In this document: in pieces, positions 24,943-34,512 of the stretch
How the letters are laid out: each line of letters starts with the position of its first letter
Position numbering within the stretch: the stretch's first letter is position 1
NCBI GenBank assembly: GCA_014654775.1
Contig: JACVZW010000083.1
Coordinates: forward strand, 1 to 64,000
Source: Paracoccaceae bacterium
GTDB taxonomy: Bacteria; Pseudomonadota; Alphaproteobacteria; Rhodobacterales; Rhodobacteraceae
Reading direction: 5' to 3'
DNA: 64,000 nucleotides
Translations under genes and position numbers: made by a program
The notes under the pieces: generated by a model
What the model was told of the DNA's origin: nothing
Database searches by the model: none
What the model saw: the letters and a program-made list of their open reading frames with translations, nothing else

Positions 24943-26913
24943 ATGGAAATGACGACAAAACCCGCGATGTTCCCGCATCTTTTCACGCCCCTCACCATCC
25001 GGGGCGCACGCATCCGCAACCGCATCCTGTCGACCGGGCATGACACGGTTCTGCCGACCGACGGCACCGTGAACGAGGCGCTGATCGCCTATCACCGTGC
25101 GCGGGCCAGGGGCGGTGCCGGGCTGATCATCACGCAGGTGGCAGGCGTCCATGACACGGCGCGCTATACCTCGCACCTCCTGATGGCGACGGATGACGCC
25201 TGCATCCCCGGCTATCGCGCATTGGCCGAGGCGCTGCATGCCGAAGGGGCGGCGGTGTTCTCGCAACTCTTCCATCCGGGGCGCGAGATCATGGAAAGCG
25301 CGGATGGCCTTCTGGCGGTGGCCTATGCGCCGTCCTCCGTGCCCAACGAACGCTTCCACGTCATGCCACGCGCCCTGACCCTGCCGCTGATCGACGAGAT
25401 CGTGGCGGGCTATGCGGCGGCGGCGCGGCGGATGCGCATGGCAGGGCTAGATGGGGTGGAGGTGGTGGCCAGCCACGGCTATCTGCCCGCGCAATTCCTG
25501 AACCCAAGGGTGAACCTGCGGACGGATGGCTATGGCGGGGATGACAGCGGTCGCCAGCGCTTTCTGCGTGAGGTGCTGCAGGCGATCCGGGCTGCGACCG
25601 ATGCGGAGTTTGTCATCGGCCTGCGGATCAGCGCGGGCGAGCGGGAGGAGGACGGGCTGACGGCGGCAGAGGCACTGGCCGCCTGCATCGCGCTGCAGCC
25701 CGATCTGGATTATGTGAATGTCACCACCGGCACCTCGGCCACCCTAGGAGGCGCGGTACATATCGCGCCGCCCATGGCTTTTGCCCCCGGCTATGTCGCC
25801 CCCGATGCGGCGGCCTTCAAGCGGGCGCTGAAGGTGCCGGTCTTCGTGGCGGGCCGGATCAACCAGCCGCACGAGGCAGAGGCCATTCTGGCGGCTGGGC
25901 AGGCTGATATGTGCGGCATGACCCGCGCGCTGATCGCTGACCCGGAGATGCCCGCCAAGGCCGCGCGGGGCGCGGTGGACGACATCCGCGCCTGCATCGG
26001 CTGCAATCAGGCCTGCATCGGGCATTTCCACAAGGGGCTGCCCGTGTCTTGCATCCAACATCCCGAAACGGGGCGCGAACTGGCCTATGGCCGCCTGACC
26101 CCTGCCGCACGGCGCAAGCGGGTGATGGTTGTGGGGGCGGGGCCTGCGGGGATGAAGGCGGCGGTCACGGCGGCGCAGCGGGGGCATGAGGTGACGCTCT
26201 GGGAGGCGGCCGCGCAGCCGGGCGGGCAGGCGCTGCTGGCGCAGCTTCTGCCAAGACGGGCGGAATTCGGCGGCATCGTCACCAACCTGCTGCGCGAGGT
26301 GGAGCGGGCGCAGGTCCGCCTGCGGCGTGGCGTACGGGTGACCGAAGACGTGCTGCAGGCGGAGCGCCCCGATGCTGTCATCCTTGCCACGGGGGCGGTG
26401 CCGCATGTGCCGGACCTGCCTACGGATGGCGAGATGCAGGTGGTGACCGCATGGCAGGTGCTGCGCGGCGAGGTGAAGCCCGGCGCGCGAGTGGTGGTGG
26501 CAGATTGGCGCTGCGACTGGATCGGGCCGGGGGTGGCCGAGGCGCTGGCGAAGGCCGGGTCATCGGTGGTGTTGGCCGTCAACGGGCTGCATGCGGGCGA
26601 GGTGCTGCCGCTTTACGTGCGCGACAACATCGCGGCCGAGATGCACCGGCTGCGGGTCGAGGTGCGCCCCTATGCGCGGCTTTACGGGACGGCGGGGGAT
26701 ACCGTCTTTCTGCAGCACACGCCCAGCGGCGAGGCGATGGAGGTGGAGGGCGTGGCGACACTTGTCCTCTGCCTTGGTCATCGTCCGGTGGACGATCTGG
26801 CCGAGGCCGTGGCGCGGCTGGGGATCGAGCTTCACATGGCGGGCGACTGCCTTGCCCCCCGCACCGCCGAAGAGGCGGTGTTCGAGGGGCTGAAGGCGGG
26901 CGTCGCAGTCTAG
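24943..26913 (+). CDS. OYE/2,4-dienoyl-CoA reductase-type flavoprotein (N-methylproline demethylase-like)
   Basis: A 656-residue FMN/4Fe-4S/FAD enzyme. Residues about 1-340 form the FMN TIM barrel (LFTPLTIRGARIRNRILSTG). The iron-sulfur motif is CIGCNQACIGHFHKGLPVSC, a C-x2-C-x3-C-x11-C spacing. A C-terminal FAD/NAD domain begins with VMVVGAGPAGMKAA. Unlike the gene at 28805, it lacks the cysteine that binds FMN covalently in trimethylamine dehydrogenase. The closest recognisable group contains demethylases of N-methylproline and other betaine products; the substrate is not certain. Its stop codon overlaps that of the convergent eptA-like gene through a shared CTAG. Confidence 0.82.
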   Translation: MEMTTKPAMFPHLFTPLTIRGARIRNRILSTGHDTVLPTDGTVNEALIAYHRARARGGAGLIITQVAGVHDTARYTSHLLMATDDACIPGYRALAEALHAEGAAVFSQLFHPGREIMESADGLLAVAYAPSSVPNERFHVMPRALTLPLIDEIVAGYAAAARRMRMAGLDGVEVVASHGYLPAQFLNPRVNLRTDGYGGDDSGRQRFLREVLQAIRAATDAEFVIGLRISAGEREEDGLTAAEALAACIALQPDLDYVNVTTGTSATLGGAVHIAPPMAFAPGYVAPDAAAFKRALKVPVFVAGRINQPHEAEAILAAGQADMCGMTRALIADPEMPAKAARGAVDDIRACIGCNQACIGHFHKGLPVSCIQHPETGRELAYGRLTPAARRKRVMVVGAGPAGMKAAVTAAQRGHEVTLWEAAAQPGGQALLAQLLPRRAEFGGIVTNLLREVERAQVRLRRGVRVTEDVLQAERPDAVILATGAVPHVPDLPTDGEMQVVTAWQVLRGEVKPGARVVVADWRCDWIGPGVAEALAKAGSSVVLAVNGLHAGEVLPLYVRDNIAAEMHRLRVEVRPYARLYGTAGDTVFLQHTPSGEAMEVEGVATLVLCLGHRPVDDLAEAVARLGIELHMAGDCLAPRTAEEAVFEGLKAGVAV

Positions 26914-28565
26914 GAGCAGGCCATCAGGTCGAGCGCGGGATCGCGCACCTCGGTCTGAATATCCATCAGGCCGAGAACGGTGTGAAAGACAATGTCCTGA
27001 CTTTGCGGTTGGGTCGCCTTGGCATCAAGACAGGGGCGATCCACGTTGAAGGCGTGGCGATAGCTGTCGGGCAGCCACATGACCATCGGCACGGTCGTCT
27101 GCGTCTCGGGTGCCATGAAATAGGGCGCGGCGTGCAGGTAGAGGCCGTCTTCGCCAAGGCTTTCGCCATGATCCGACAGGAACAGCACGGCAGGCACCAC
27201 ATCGGATTGCGCGGCAAGCAGGTCGATCGTCTGGGCGATCACCTGATCAGTGAAGCGGATGGAATTGTCATAGGCGTTGACGATTTCCTCGGTCGTGCAA
27301 TCGGCGAATTCAGGGGTCTGGCAGGCGGGGGTGAAGTGTTCGGCCGCCTTGGGATAGCGCAGGTAGTAGCTTGGCCCGTGGCTACCGATCATGTGTAGAA
27401 AGATCACGGTGTCGCGGGTGATCTTGGGCAGCGCGTTCTTCAGCGGGTTCAGGAAGACAGCGTCCGTGCATTCCCCTTCCGCGCAAGCGGCGGGGTCATC
27501 CATGGCCGTCATCCGGCGCGGCTCTACGATGCGGGAGGCCGTGCCCTGATCGCCGGTGTTGTTGTCCCACCACAGGACATCGACATCGGCATGATGCAGG
27601 ACGTCGATCAAGTTCTCCTGCCTTATGGAGCGGTCGTAGGAATAGCCGTCTTGCGTCAGGTTCGACATCATGCAGGGCACGGACACGGCGGTGGAGGTGC
27701 CGCAGGATGTGACGTCGGTGAAGTTGATCACGTCGCGCTGGGCAAGTTCGGGCGTTGTGGGGCGGGCATAGCCGTTCAGGCCGAAATTCTGCGCACGGGC
27801 GGTTTCGCCCACGAAGACGACAGTCAGCACGGGCTTGGCCAGCGCGCTGATCAGCGGGCCTTTCTTCGCATCGCGGCCCAGCGGGGCGACGGTCACGTCC
27901 TTGGCTTTCAGCATCATCTTGGCATAGCGCGCGGCCCCGCCGATGGCGGCCCCGGGTTGATAGCTGGACAAGACTTCCTTCCGTTCGCGGGCCACGGCGG
28001 AATAGGCCTTGAAATCGCTGAAAAGCGCGCCGGTGAAGACGGCCAGCGTGACGATTATGGTCAGCGCCCAGCGCCAGAGATTGCCGAAGAAATGCGTCGG
28101 GCGGACCTTCACCCAGAGCGCGGCCGCAGCGGGCAGGAGCCCCCAGATCGCCACGTGGATCAGGAAGTCGAAAGTGATGAGGTGCTTGGATTCCGTGACC
28201 GTCGTCAGCATCGCGTTCTGTATCATCTCGCGATCGATGATGATGCCGAGGCTGTCCATGTAGTAGGAGGTGACGGCAGCGAGGATCAGCAGGACCGCCG
28301 CCATCGGGCGCAGAAGCCAGCGAAAACCGAAAAGCGTGAGTGTGAGCAGCGTCAGCATCGAGACAGCCAGACCCCAGCCCGCAAGCTGGCGCAGGTTGCC
28401 GTCGAAGACCTCCCATCCGCGCTGCCAGAAGGTGGCGTTGTCGAAGACCATGATGAAGGCCGTAACGGCAAGACTATAGGGCAGGGCGGCGACCACGGGG
28501 CGGGTCGGGCGGAACCGAAGAACCGCAACACGGGACGGCGGGACGGGTGTCGTGGTGGGATGCAA
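26910..28565 (-). CDS. eptA: Phosphoethanolamine--lipid A transferase
   Basis: A 551-residue protein of the EptA/MCR family. The first 190 or so residues contain about five membrane segments. The rest is a periplasmic alkaline-phosphatase-like domain with FVGETARAQNF (metal ligand Glu), the nucleophile motif SCGTSTAVSVPC (second Thr, residue 292, by analogy with MCR-1), HMIGSHGP and FLSDHGESLGEDG. The enzyme transfers phosphoethanolamine from phosphatidylethanolamine to lipid A, lowering negative charge. The frame opens with a TTG at 28565 and the true start is uncertain. It is convergent with the upstream flavoprotein gene. Confidence 0.9.
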   Translation of the reverse strand: MHPTTTPVPPSRVAVLRFRPTRPVVAALPYSLAVTAFIMVFDNATFWQRGWEVFDGNLRQLAGWGLAVSMLTLLTLTLFGFRWLLRPMAAVLLILAAVTSYYMDSLGIIIDREMIQNAMLTTVTESKHLITFDFLIHVAIWGLLPAAAALWVKVRPTHFFGNLWRWALTIIVTLAVFTGALFSDFKAYSAVARERKEVLSSYQPGAAIGGAARYAKMMLKAKDVTVAPLGRDAKKGPLISALAKPVLTVVFVGETARAQNFGLNGYARPTTPELAQRDVINFTDVTSCGTSTAVSVPCMMSNLTQDGYSYDRSIRQENLIDVLHHADVDVLWWDNNTGDQGTASRIVEPRRMTAMDDPAACAEGECTDAVFLNPLKNALPKITRDTVIFLHMIGSHGPSYYLRYPKAAEHFTPACQTPEFADCTTEEIVNAYDNSIRFTDQVIAQTIDLLAAQSDVVPAVLFLSDHGESLGEDGLYLHAAPYFMAPETQTTVPMVMWLPDSYRHAFNVDRPCLDAKATQPQSQDIVFHTVLGLMDIQTEVRDPALDLMACS

Positions 28566-28713
28566 GGCGGATATCCTGTGACAGGGACCGGTCGCTGGTC
28601 CATGTCACCCGGATAGGCCCCTCCTTGCGCGCGCGCCATAACACCGGGGGGGTGGCAATACCGTTTGCAACCTAAGTTGCAGAGGCCGAAAGAGGGCTTT
28701 GGCGGGTCTCGAC

Positions 28714-28731
28714 AGGGTGCCAGAGCACCCT
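28714..28731 (-). terminator. Stem-loop after the TMADH-like operon
   Basis: AGGGTGC-CAGA-GCACCCT forms a 7-bp perfect stem about 75 bases beyond the stop codon of the minus-strand flavoprotein gene. There is no clear T run, so termination would be weak; it may protect the 3' end of the long operon mRNA. The rest of 28566-28804 has an AT-rich patch near 28740-28800 and no gene. Confidence 0.4.
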
Positions 28732-28804
28732 GCGCAGCTTTAGATTTTCGAACAGAACACTAAGGATTCTGCCCTAAAACACAGCCTAAGTTTTAACTTT
28801 TCGA

Positions 28805-30895
28805 TCATGGCGTCAGGCGCGGGGCTTCCATCAGCTCTGCGATTTCGCGCCGGAAGGAGAGGGCATCGCCTTGGTCCGGGGCATCCAGTTCTTCGGCATA
28901 GCGGCGGCCCGCATAGGTGGCCCAAGCGATGGGGCCGGGGGCTGCGGCATCGCCGATCAGCTTCAGCGACGCGATCCCCGCCGCCTGCCAGTCGCAGGTT
29001 TTGAGGGCGTGGTAAAGCGCATCCTCGGGTCTGCGTGAAGTGACCATCAGGATGGCGTCGCAATCCAGCGCAAGGGTCTTCCCGCTCCATATGCAGGTCA
29101 GATCGGCCCCGGTGGCATGGATGGCGTCGGGGGCATGCGAGAGGTGCAGGATGACCCCCAGATCGGCAAGGCGGCGCTGGATCGTGGCCTGTTCCAGTGT
29201 GTTGTCCGTCCATTCGGCAACCTTCACGGCAGGGGTGACGAAATGCACGGTGCAGCCGCGCGCGACCAAGAGTTCGGCCAGAACAGAGCCCATGTAGAAA
29301 TGGTCGTCGTCATATAGCATCACGGTCCCGCCCGCCGGACCGCCGCCCGCCATCAGATCATCCGGCGTGAAGATCGGCATGGCCGGATCGGTGGGGATCG
29401 GGTGCAGGTGCAGCCGCGCCACCGCATCGCGCCGCCACTGGCAGCCGGTGGCGATGGCGACATGCTGGATGCCGAAACCAAGGATGTCTTCGGCGGTCAG
29501 GCGGCTGTCGAGATAGGTCTGCACATTGGGCATGGGCCCAATCTGGCCCGCGCGATAATCGGCCACGCGGCCCCATGCGGACAGGCCCGGCAGCAGCCGT
29601 TCGCGGGCCACGCGGCCGCCCAGAACCGTGCCCGCCTCGGCAAGCGTTACCTGATAGCCCCGCTTGCCGAGGATATGGGCGGCCTCTAGCCCCGCCGGAC
29701 CTGCGCCGACGATCAGCACGCTTTCCGACCGCCCCTTCGGATGCATCCGTTCGGGATGCCAGCCCTTGCGCCATTCCTCCATGAAGGCGGTGTTCTGGGT
29801 GCAGCGGCTGATGCCTTGGGTCATGTCGCCGGACACACAGATGTTGCAGCCGATGCATTCGCGGATGTCGTCGAAACGGCCTTCCTCGATCTTCTTGGGC
29901 AGGAAGGGATCGGCGATCGATGGCCGTGCGGCCCCGATGAAATCGAGGATGCCCGCCCTGATCTGCCGCACCATGGCATCGGCGCTGGTGAAACGTCCCA
30001 CGCCCACGACGGGCTTGGAGGTGAGGGCCTTGATGCCCTTCACCAGATCCTCTTGAGCGCCTTCTGGCTTGAAGCGGGAGGTGCCGGAGCAGGCCTCCCA
30101 CGTGCCTTGGGCAAGGTCCCAGATATCGGGCAGGTCGCCATGCATTTCGATGAAATCGCGCAACTCGGCGTTGGAGAACCCCATCTCGCCCGCCTCGTGC
30201 AGCGACAGGCGGAGCGAGATGGCGAGTTCGCCTTTGGTTTCCTCGCGCGCCTCGTCCACGATCTCGCGCAGGAAGCGGGCGCGGTTTTCCAGACTGCCGC
30301 CATATTCGTCGCTGCGGTGGTTGGTGTTGCGCGACAGGAAATGTTGCAGGATGCCAAAGCCGTGGGCACCGTAAAGGCAGATCAGGTCGAAGCCAGCGGT
30401 CTGTGACCGGCGAAAGGCGTTGCGGAACCAGCGCCGCAGGTCGCGGATGTCTTCGCGGTCCATGGTGCGGGCCTGCACCGGGTCGGAGGTGAAGGTGAGG
30501 ATGGGGCCGCCCGAGACGGCCAGAGGCACCTCGCGGGAATAGAGGTTGGGGCCGTTGATCCCGGAATAGGCCAGCTGAATGCCTGCCAGCGCGCCGTGGG
30601 ATTTCATCGCCTCGGCCATCCGAGCCAGCGCGGGGATGTCGCGGTCGTCCCAGAGATGCTGTTCGATGAAGGGGGTGATTTCCGAAGTCGGGTGAATCTC
30701 CGTCTGTTCGGTGAAGATCACGCCCCAGCCGCCTTCGGCCTTGGTGCGACGCATCTCTACCACCGCCGAAGGGTCGCGATAGCCGCCGCCATTGCAATGG
30801 GGCACCTGATAGAAGCGGTTCTTCGCGATCTTTGGCCCGATGCGGAGGGGTTCGAACAGGATGTCGTAGCGGCTGTCGCGGCTGTCTTTGGGCAT
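28805..30895 (-). CDS. Trimethylamine dehydrogenase-family flavoprotein
   Basis: A 696-residue enzyme collinear with trimethylamine dehydrogenase, dimethylglycine demethylase DgcA and histamine dehydrogenase. It starts YDILFEPLRIGPKIAKNRF and then YQVPHC, where Cys34 corresponds to the TMADH cysteine that binds FMN covalently. LYGAHGFG supplies the Tyr and His of the active site. The iron-sulfur motif is CIGCNICVSGDMTQGISRC (C-x2-C-x2-C-x11-C), and the FAD/ADP domain begins VLIVGAGPAGLEAA. It oxidises an amine C-N bond, passing electrons to ETF. It is the last gene of a six-gene operon with a polyamine-type importer. The start at 30895 follows GAGG; upstream in-frame sequence overlaps the amidase gene. 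Confidence 0.85.
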   Translation of the reverse strand: MPKDSRDSRYDILFEPLRIGPKIAKNRFYQVPHCNGGGYRDPSAVVEMRRTKAEGGWGVIFTEQTEIHPTSEITPFIEQHLWDDRDIPALARMAEAMKSHGALAGIQLAYSGINGPNLYSREVPLAVSGGPILTFTSDPVQARTMDREDIRDLRRWFRNAFRRSQTAGFDLICLYGAHGFGILQHFLSRNTNHRSDEYGGSLENRARFLREIVDEAREETKGELAISLRLSLHEAGEMGFSNAELRDFIEMHGDLPDIWDLAQGTWEACSGTSRFKPEGAQEDLVKGIKALTSKPVVGVGRFTSADAMVRQIRAGILDFIGAARPSIADPFLPKKIEEGRFDDIRECIGCNICVSGDMTQGISRCTQNTAFMEEWRKGWHPERMHPKGRSESVLIVGAGPAGLEAAHILGKRGYQVTLAEAGTVLGGRVARERLLPGLSAWGRVADYRAGQIGPMPNVQTYLDSRLTAEDILGFGIQHVAIATGCQWRRDAVARLHLHPIPTDPAMPIFTPDDLMAGGGPAGGTVMLYDDDHFYMGSVLAELLVARGCTVHFVTPAVKVAEWTDNTLEQATIQRRLADLGVILHLSHAPDAIHATGADLTCIWSGKTLALDCDAILMVTSRRPEDALYHALKTCDWQAAGIASLKLIGDAAAPGPIAWATYAGRRYAEELDAPDQGDALSFRREIAELMEAPRLTP

Positions 30896-30905
30896 GGCTG
30901 CAGCC

Positions 30906-31670
30906 TCAGATCGGACGGTAATCGGCAAGTTGCGTCTGCAGCAGCGCGGGGTCGGGCTGACGGTCCAAATCGGCGACCAGCAGCGCAGGCCCGGGGCCAG
31001 CTGAGGCAAGGATGGCGGCATCGGGCGCGGCGATGACGGAGGCGCCGCAATAGGTGATATCGCCTTCGGTGCCGCAGTAATTGGCGTAGACGATGGTCAG
31101 GCCATGGTTGATGGCATGCGTCGGCACAACAAGGCGGCTGACATGGGTGTTGGGTTCGGGGTTCGCCGTAGGAACGAGGATCAGGTCGGCCCCCTCTTCC
31201 GCCAGCGCCTTGGTCAGATGGGCGAATTCCACATCATAGCAGATCAGCATCGCTGCACGGATACCGCCCAGATCGAAGGTCGAGACGGCCTCACCGGGGG
31301 CGTAGATCGATTTCTCGCGCGCACCGAACAGCTGGATCTTGCGGTAATGACCGATCTCTCGGCCTGCGGCGCTGATGGCGATGGCTGAGTTGTAGACGCG
31401 GTCGCCGTCGCGTTCGGCATAGCCGATGACGATGCCGCAGCCGTGGCTTTGGGCCAACGCGGCAAGGCGCTGGTGCCACGCACCGCCCCTCGGCTGGGCG
31501 CGGGCGGGGATGTCGGGCTGGTTGTAGCCGGGAAAGAAGACCTCGGGCGCGACAAGGGTGATGGCGCCCATCGCGGCTGCCGCGCGGAGGGCCGCGTCAA
31601 GCGCGGCGAAGGCGGCCTCGTCCGAACCGTCGGGCGAAGGGCCCTGCCAGAGGGCGATGGGAAAAGACAT
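30906..31670 (-). CDS. Nitrilase-superfamily carbon-nitrogen hydrolase
   Basis: A 254-residue nitrilase-fold enzyme with the catalytic triad visible as Glu in APEVFFPGY, Lys in HYRKIQLFG and Cys in AMLICYDVEFAH. It hydrolyses an amide or N-carbamoyl bond; the fold includes N-carbamoylputrescine amidase and the omega-amidases, and the sequence does not decide. Position within the operon, 10 bases before the TMADH-like gene and after the binding-protein gene, implies that its substrate derives from the imported compound. GGAGG lies four bases before the ATG at 31670. Confidence 0.85.
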   Translation of the reverse strand: MSFPIALWQGPSPDGSDEAAFAALDAALRAAAAMGAITLVAPEVFFPGYNQPDIPARAQPRGGAWHQRLAALAQSHGCGIVIGYAERDGDRVYNSAIAISAAGREIGHYRKIQLFGAREKSIYAPGEAVSTFDLGGIRAAMLICYDVEFAHLTKALAEEGADLILVPTANPEPNTHVSRLVVPTHAINHGLTIVYANYCGTEGDITYCGASVIAAPDAAILASAGPGPALLVADLDRQPDPALLQTQLADYRPI

Positions 31671-31714
31671 TAGGCCTCCGTTCCCCCCGGAGGGGGCTTG
31701 GGAAAGGGGGGGTG

Positions 31715-31738
31715 AGGGGGGCCGGATGCGGCCCCCCT
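31715..31738 (-). terminator. Intercistronic stem-loop after the binding-protein gene
   Basis: AGGGGGGCC (31715-31723) and GGCCCCCCT (31730-31738) form a 9-bp perfect stem six bases past the binding-protein stop codon. Stem-loops in this position commonly stabilise the mRNA of the abundant binding protein relative to downstream genes. No T run follows, so read-through into the amidase gene is expected. Confidence 0.55.
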
Positions 31739-31744
31739 GTGGCG

Positions 31745-32773
31745 TCACTTCTTCAGGTTGGTCCAGATCGCGTCATAGAGCTTTTGCGTTTCCGCATCGC
31801 AGGCCTGGGCAAAGACGCCCGGCGTCGCATCGGCGGGCGGGTTGTTTTCCGGGCTGTTCTTGATCGCGTCGTCAAGGAAGGGTTCGACCCCCGTCACGCC
31901 CGCCGTATAGGCCGCATAGTTGGTGACGGCGGCTGCGTTTTCCGGGAGCAGAAGGAAGTTCATGAACTTGATGGCGTTTTCGCGGTTGGGCGCGTCCTTC
32001 AACAGGACCATGTTGTCCATCCACAGGACGTGGCCTTCCTTGGGATAGGAATACTCCACATTGGCCCCTTCGGCGCGGGCCTTGGCCGAGAAGCCGTTAT
32101 AGATCATCCCCGCCGCCGCGTCGCCCGACACCAGCACGTCCTTCGACGTGTCAGAGCCGAAAGAAGCCCAGTGCTGCTTGGCGTTCAGCAGCATGTCGTT
32201 GAGCGCCTTGAGCTGTTCGCGGTCGGTCGTGCATTGCGGGATGCCGAGGTAGAGCGAGCCGAGGATGAGCACCTCGTTCTGGCTGTCGAGCACGTTGATC
32301 TTGCCCTGCAGTTCCGGCGGCGGATCGAAGATGATGGCCAGCGAAGAAATGTCGCCCGGATAGACATCGCGGTTGACCGAGAAGGAGGTGCCGCCCCACT
32401 GGTAGGGGATAGAGGATTTGCGGCCGGGGTCGAAATAGACGTCCATCCATTGCGGCGCGATGTTGCCGTGGTTGGGCATCTCCTCGGTCGTGAAGGTGTC
32501 GAGCATGCCTTCGTCGGTCATGATCTTGACCATGAAGTCGGCGGGGACGGCAACGTCATACTGGCCAAGCTTGCCAGCCTTCAGCGCGGCAAGCATGGAT
32601 TCGTTGCTGTCATAGGTGTCGATCGTCACCGCGATGCCGGTTTCGGCGGTGAACTTGTCCACCAGTTCCTGCGGAATGTATTCGAACCAGTGATAGACCG
32701 AGAGGGTGCCTTCGGCTTGCGCGGCCCCGGAAAGCAGCGCGAAGGCGGTTGCGGTGGTCAGTAGCCTTTTCAT
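31745..32773 (-). CDS. Polyamine-type ABC transporter substrate-binding protein
   Basis: A 342-residue PotD/PotF-type periplasmic binding protein. The signal peptide is MKRLLTTATAFALLSGAAQA, and the mature protein begins GTLSVYHWFEYIPQELVDKF as PotF-family proteins do. YDVAVPADFMV, IPYQWGGTSFSVN and YPKEGHVLWMDNMVLLKDAP are characteristic. The ligand is probably a polyamine or related cationic amine, but the family also binds other compounds. The permease gene is 18 bases upstream and a stem-loop follows. Confidence 0.9.
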   Translation of the reverse strand: MKRLLTTATAFALLSGAAQAEGTLSVYHWFEYIPQELVDKFTAETGIAVTIDTYDSNESMLAALKAGKLGQYDVAVPADFMVKIMTDEGMLDTFTTEEMPNHGNIAPQWMDVYFDPGRKSSIPYQWGGTSFSVNRDVYPGDISSLAIIFDPPPELQGKINVLDSQNEVLILGSLYLGIPQCTTDREQLKALNDMLLNAKQHWASFGSDTSKDVLVSGDAAAGMIYNGFSAKARAEGANVEYSYPKEGHVLWMDNMVLLKDAPNRENAIKFMNFLLLPENAAAVTNYAAYTAGVTGVEPFLDDAIKNSPENNPPADATPGVFAQACDAETQKLYDAIWTNLKK

Positions 32774-32791
32774 GGATAACTCCCGTTGGGT

Positions 32792-33595
32792 TCAGGCTCG
32801 GGTTCTCTGCCCGATGCGGTTGACGAGGTAAGAGAGCGTTACGAAGATCACGGAGACGGCCAGCATCATGGTGGAAATGGCCATGATGTTGGGTTTGATG
32901 CCCTGCTTGACCGATCCGAAGATGGCGGTCGGCAGGGTCTCCATCCCGGCGCCCTTGACGAAATTCGTGATGATGAAATCGTCAAGCGAGATGATGAAGG
33001 CCAGAAGGAAGCCCGACAGAATGCCGGGCATCATCAGGGGCAGCAGGATCAGGCGAAAGGCCTGCGCGCGGCTGGCGTAAAGGTCGCGGGCGGCCTGTTC
33101 GTAGGTGTCCTCGATCCCCTGCAGGCGCGCCGCGATGGGCAGATAGGCGAAGGGGATGCAGAAGGTGATATGGGCGATCAGGATGGTCAGATAGCCCGTG
33201 GTCAGCCCGATGGTGGTGAAGAAGATCAGGCAGGCCACGGCGACCACGATCTCGGGCACCATGAGGGGCAGGTTGATCAGCGCGAAGGTGGCCGATTTGC
33301 CCCGGAACCGCCCGCCCCGGATCATGGCAAGGCTGGCGGCCACGGCGATGGCGGTGGCGGTGGTGGCGGCCAGAACGGCGATGGTGATGGAATTCCACGC
33401 CGCCGCCTTGAAGCGCGGCGCCTCCGGCCCGGTGAAGACATCCGCATACCAGCGCCAAGAGAACCCGCCCCATGTGGTGATGGAGGTGGAGCCGTTGAAA
33501 CTGTAGATCATGACCACGATCAGCGGCGCGTAGAGGATGATCAGGCAGGCAACCGCCATGGGCAGAAAGCCGGGATAGTGACGCACGCCCTTCAT
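32792..33595 (-). CDS. Polyamine-type ABC transporter permease (PotC/PotI-like)
   Basis: A 267-residue inner-membrane permease with about six helices and the EAA loop ([22 protein letters not shown] in parts, then [16 protein letters not shown]) that contacts the ATPase. It pairs with the upstream permease, whose gene it overlaps by four bases (ATGA). The operon order matches the potFGHI layout except that the binding-protein gene comes after the permeases. Confidence 0.9.
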   Translation of the reverse strand: MKGVRHYPGFLPMAVACLIILYAPLIVVMIYSFNGSTSITTWGGFSWRWYADVFTGPEAPRFKAAAWNSITIAVLAATTATAIAVAASLAMIRGGRFRGKSATFALINLPLMVPEIVVAVACLIFFTTIGLTTGYLTILIAHITFCIPFAYLPIAARLQGIEDTYEQAARDLYASRAQAFRLILLPLMMPGILSGFLLAFIISLDDFIITNFVKGAGMETLPTAIFGSVKQGIKPNIMAISTMMLAVSVIFVTLSYLVNRIGQRTRA

Positions 33596-34512
33596 CGCGC
33601 CTCTCCCTTCGTCTGCGCACGGGCATAGATCATCAGCACGATCAGCACGAGCGTCATCAGGATCATCGCCGCCGCCGCCCCGAAGGGCCAGTTGCCCTGC
33701 GATCCCCGGAACTGTTCATCGATCAGGGACCCGATCATGAAGGTCTTGGCCCCGCCCAGCAGGTCGGGCGCGAGGAAGGCGCCGAGCGAGGGCACGAAGA
33801 CAAGGATGCAGCCCGCGATGATGCCGGGTTTAACCACGGGCAATACGATCTCGCGCAGTGTCACCCAGCGTGAGGCGTAGAGGTCGGCTGCTGCCTCGGA
33901 CAGGGCGAAGTTGTAGCGTTCGACGGCGGCATAGATCGGCAGCACCATGAAGGGCAGATAGCTGTAGAAGAGGCCCAGCTGCACGGCGAGGTTCGTGTTT
34001 ACCAAGGGAAGGGGGTCCGTGATCAGCCCGATGGACATCAGGCTTTCGTTCAACGGCCCGTTCTCGCGGATCAGGAATTTCAGGCTGACCGTCCGGATCA
34101 GCAGGTTCACCCAATAGGGGATGGTGACAAGGAACAGCCAGATCGCCCGCGCTTTGGGCGGGCGGGTGGCGATGAACCATGCGGTCGGAAAGCCCACGAT
34201 CAGACAGATCAGCGTGGCCAAGGCCGCCTGCCAGATCGACCGCCAGAAGATGGTGATATAGGTCCATTCCAGCGTTGGCGGTTCATCCCCGAAAAGGCCC
34301 CGGTTCAGGAAGAACTGGTCATAGGCGGCCAGCGTGAAATCCCAGATCACGCCGCCGCGGAATTCCTTGGTCAGGAAGGAATAGACCGCCATCAAGGCCA
34401 CGGGCAGGACAAGGAAGATGCCGATGACCACCCATGTGGGCAGCAAAAGCGGCCCGACGAGGCTGCGATAGCCCGTGCCGTTGCCCTTGGGCGTTGGCGT
34501 CATTCCGGCCAT
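33592..34512 (-). CDS. Polyamine-type ABC transporter permease (PotB/PotH-like)
   Basis: A 306-residue permease, with a cytosolic N terminus and six membrane segments ([20 protein letters not shown] first). The EAA loop is [20 protein letters not shown], then [19 protein letters not shown]. The PotB hallmark [15 protein letters not shown]-type periplasmic loop is present. Its ATG shares one base with the ATPase stop codon (TGATG), so translation is coupled. An in-frame ATG nine bases later is possible. Confidence 0.9.
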   Translation of the reverse strand: MAGMTPTPKGNGTGYRSLVGPLLLPTWVVIGIFLVLPVALMAVYSFLTKEFRGGVIWDFTLAAYDQFFLNRGLFGDEPPTLEWTYITIFWRSIWQAALATLICLIVGFPTAWFIATRPPKARAIWLFLVTIPYWVNLLIRTVSLKFLIRENGPLNESLMSIGLITDPLPLVNTNLAVQLGLFYSYLPFMVLPIYAAVERYNFALSEAAADLYASRWVTLREIVLPVVKPGIIAGCILVFVPSLGAFLAPDLLGGAKTFMIGSLIDEQFRGSQGNWPFGAAAAMILMTLVLIVLMIYARAQTKGEAR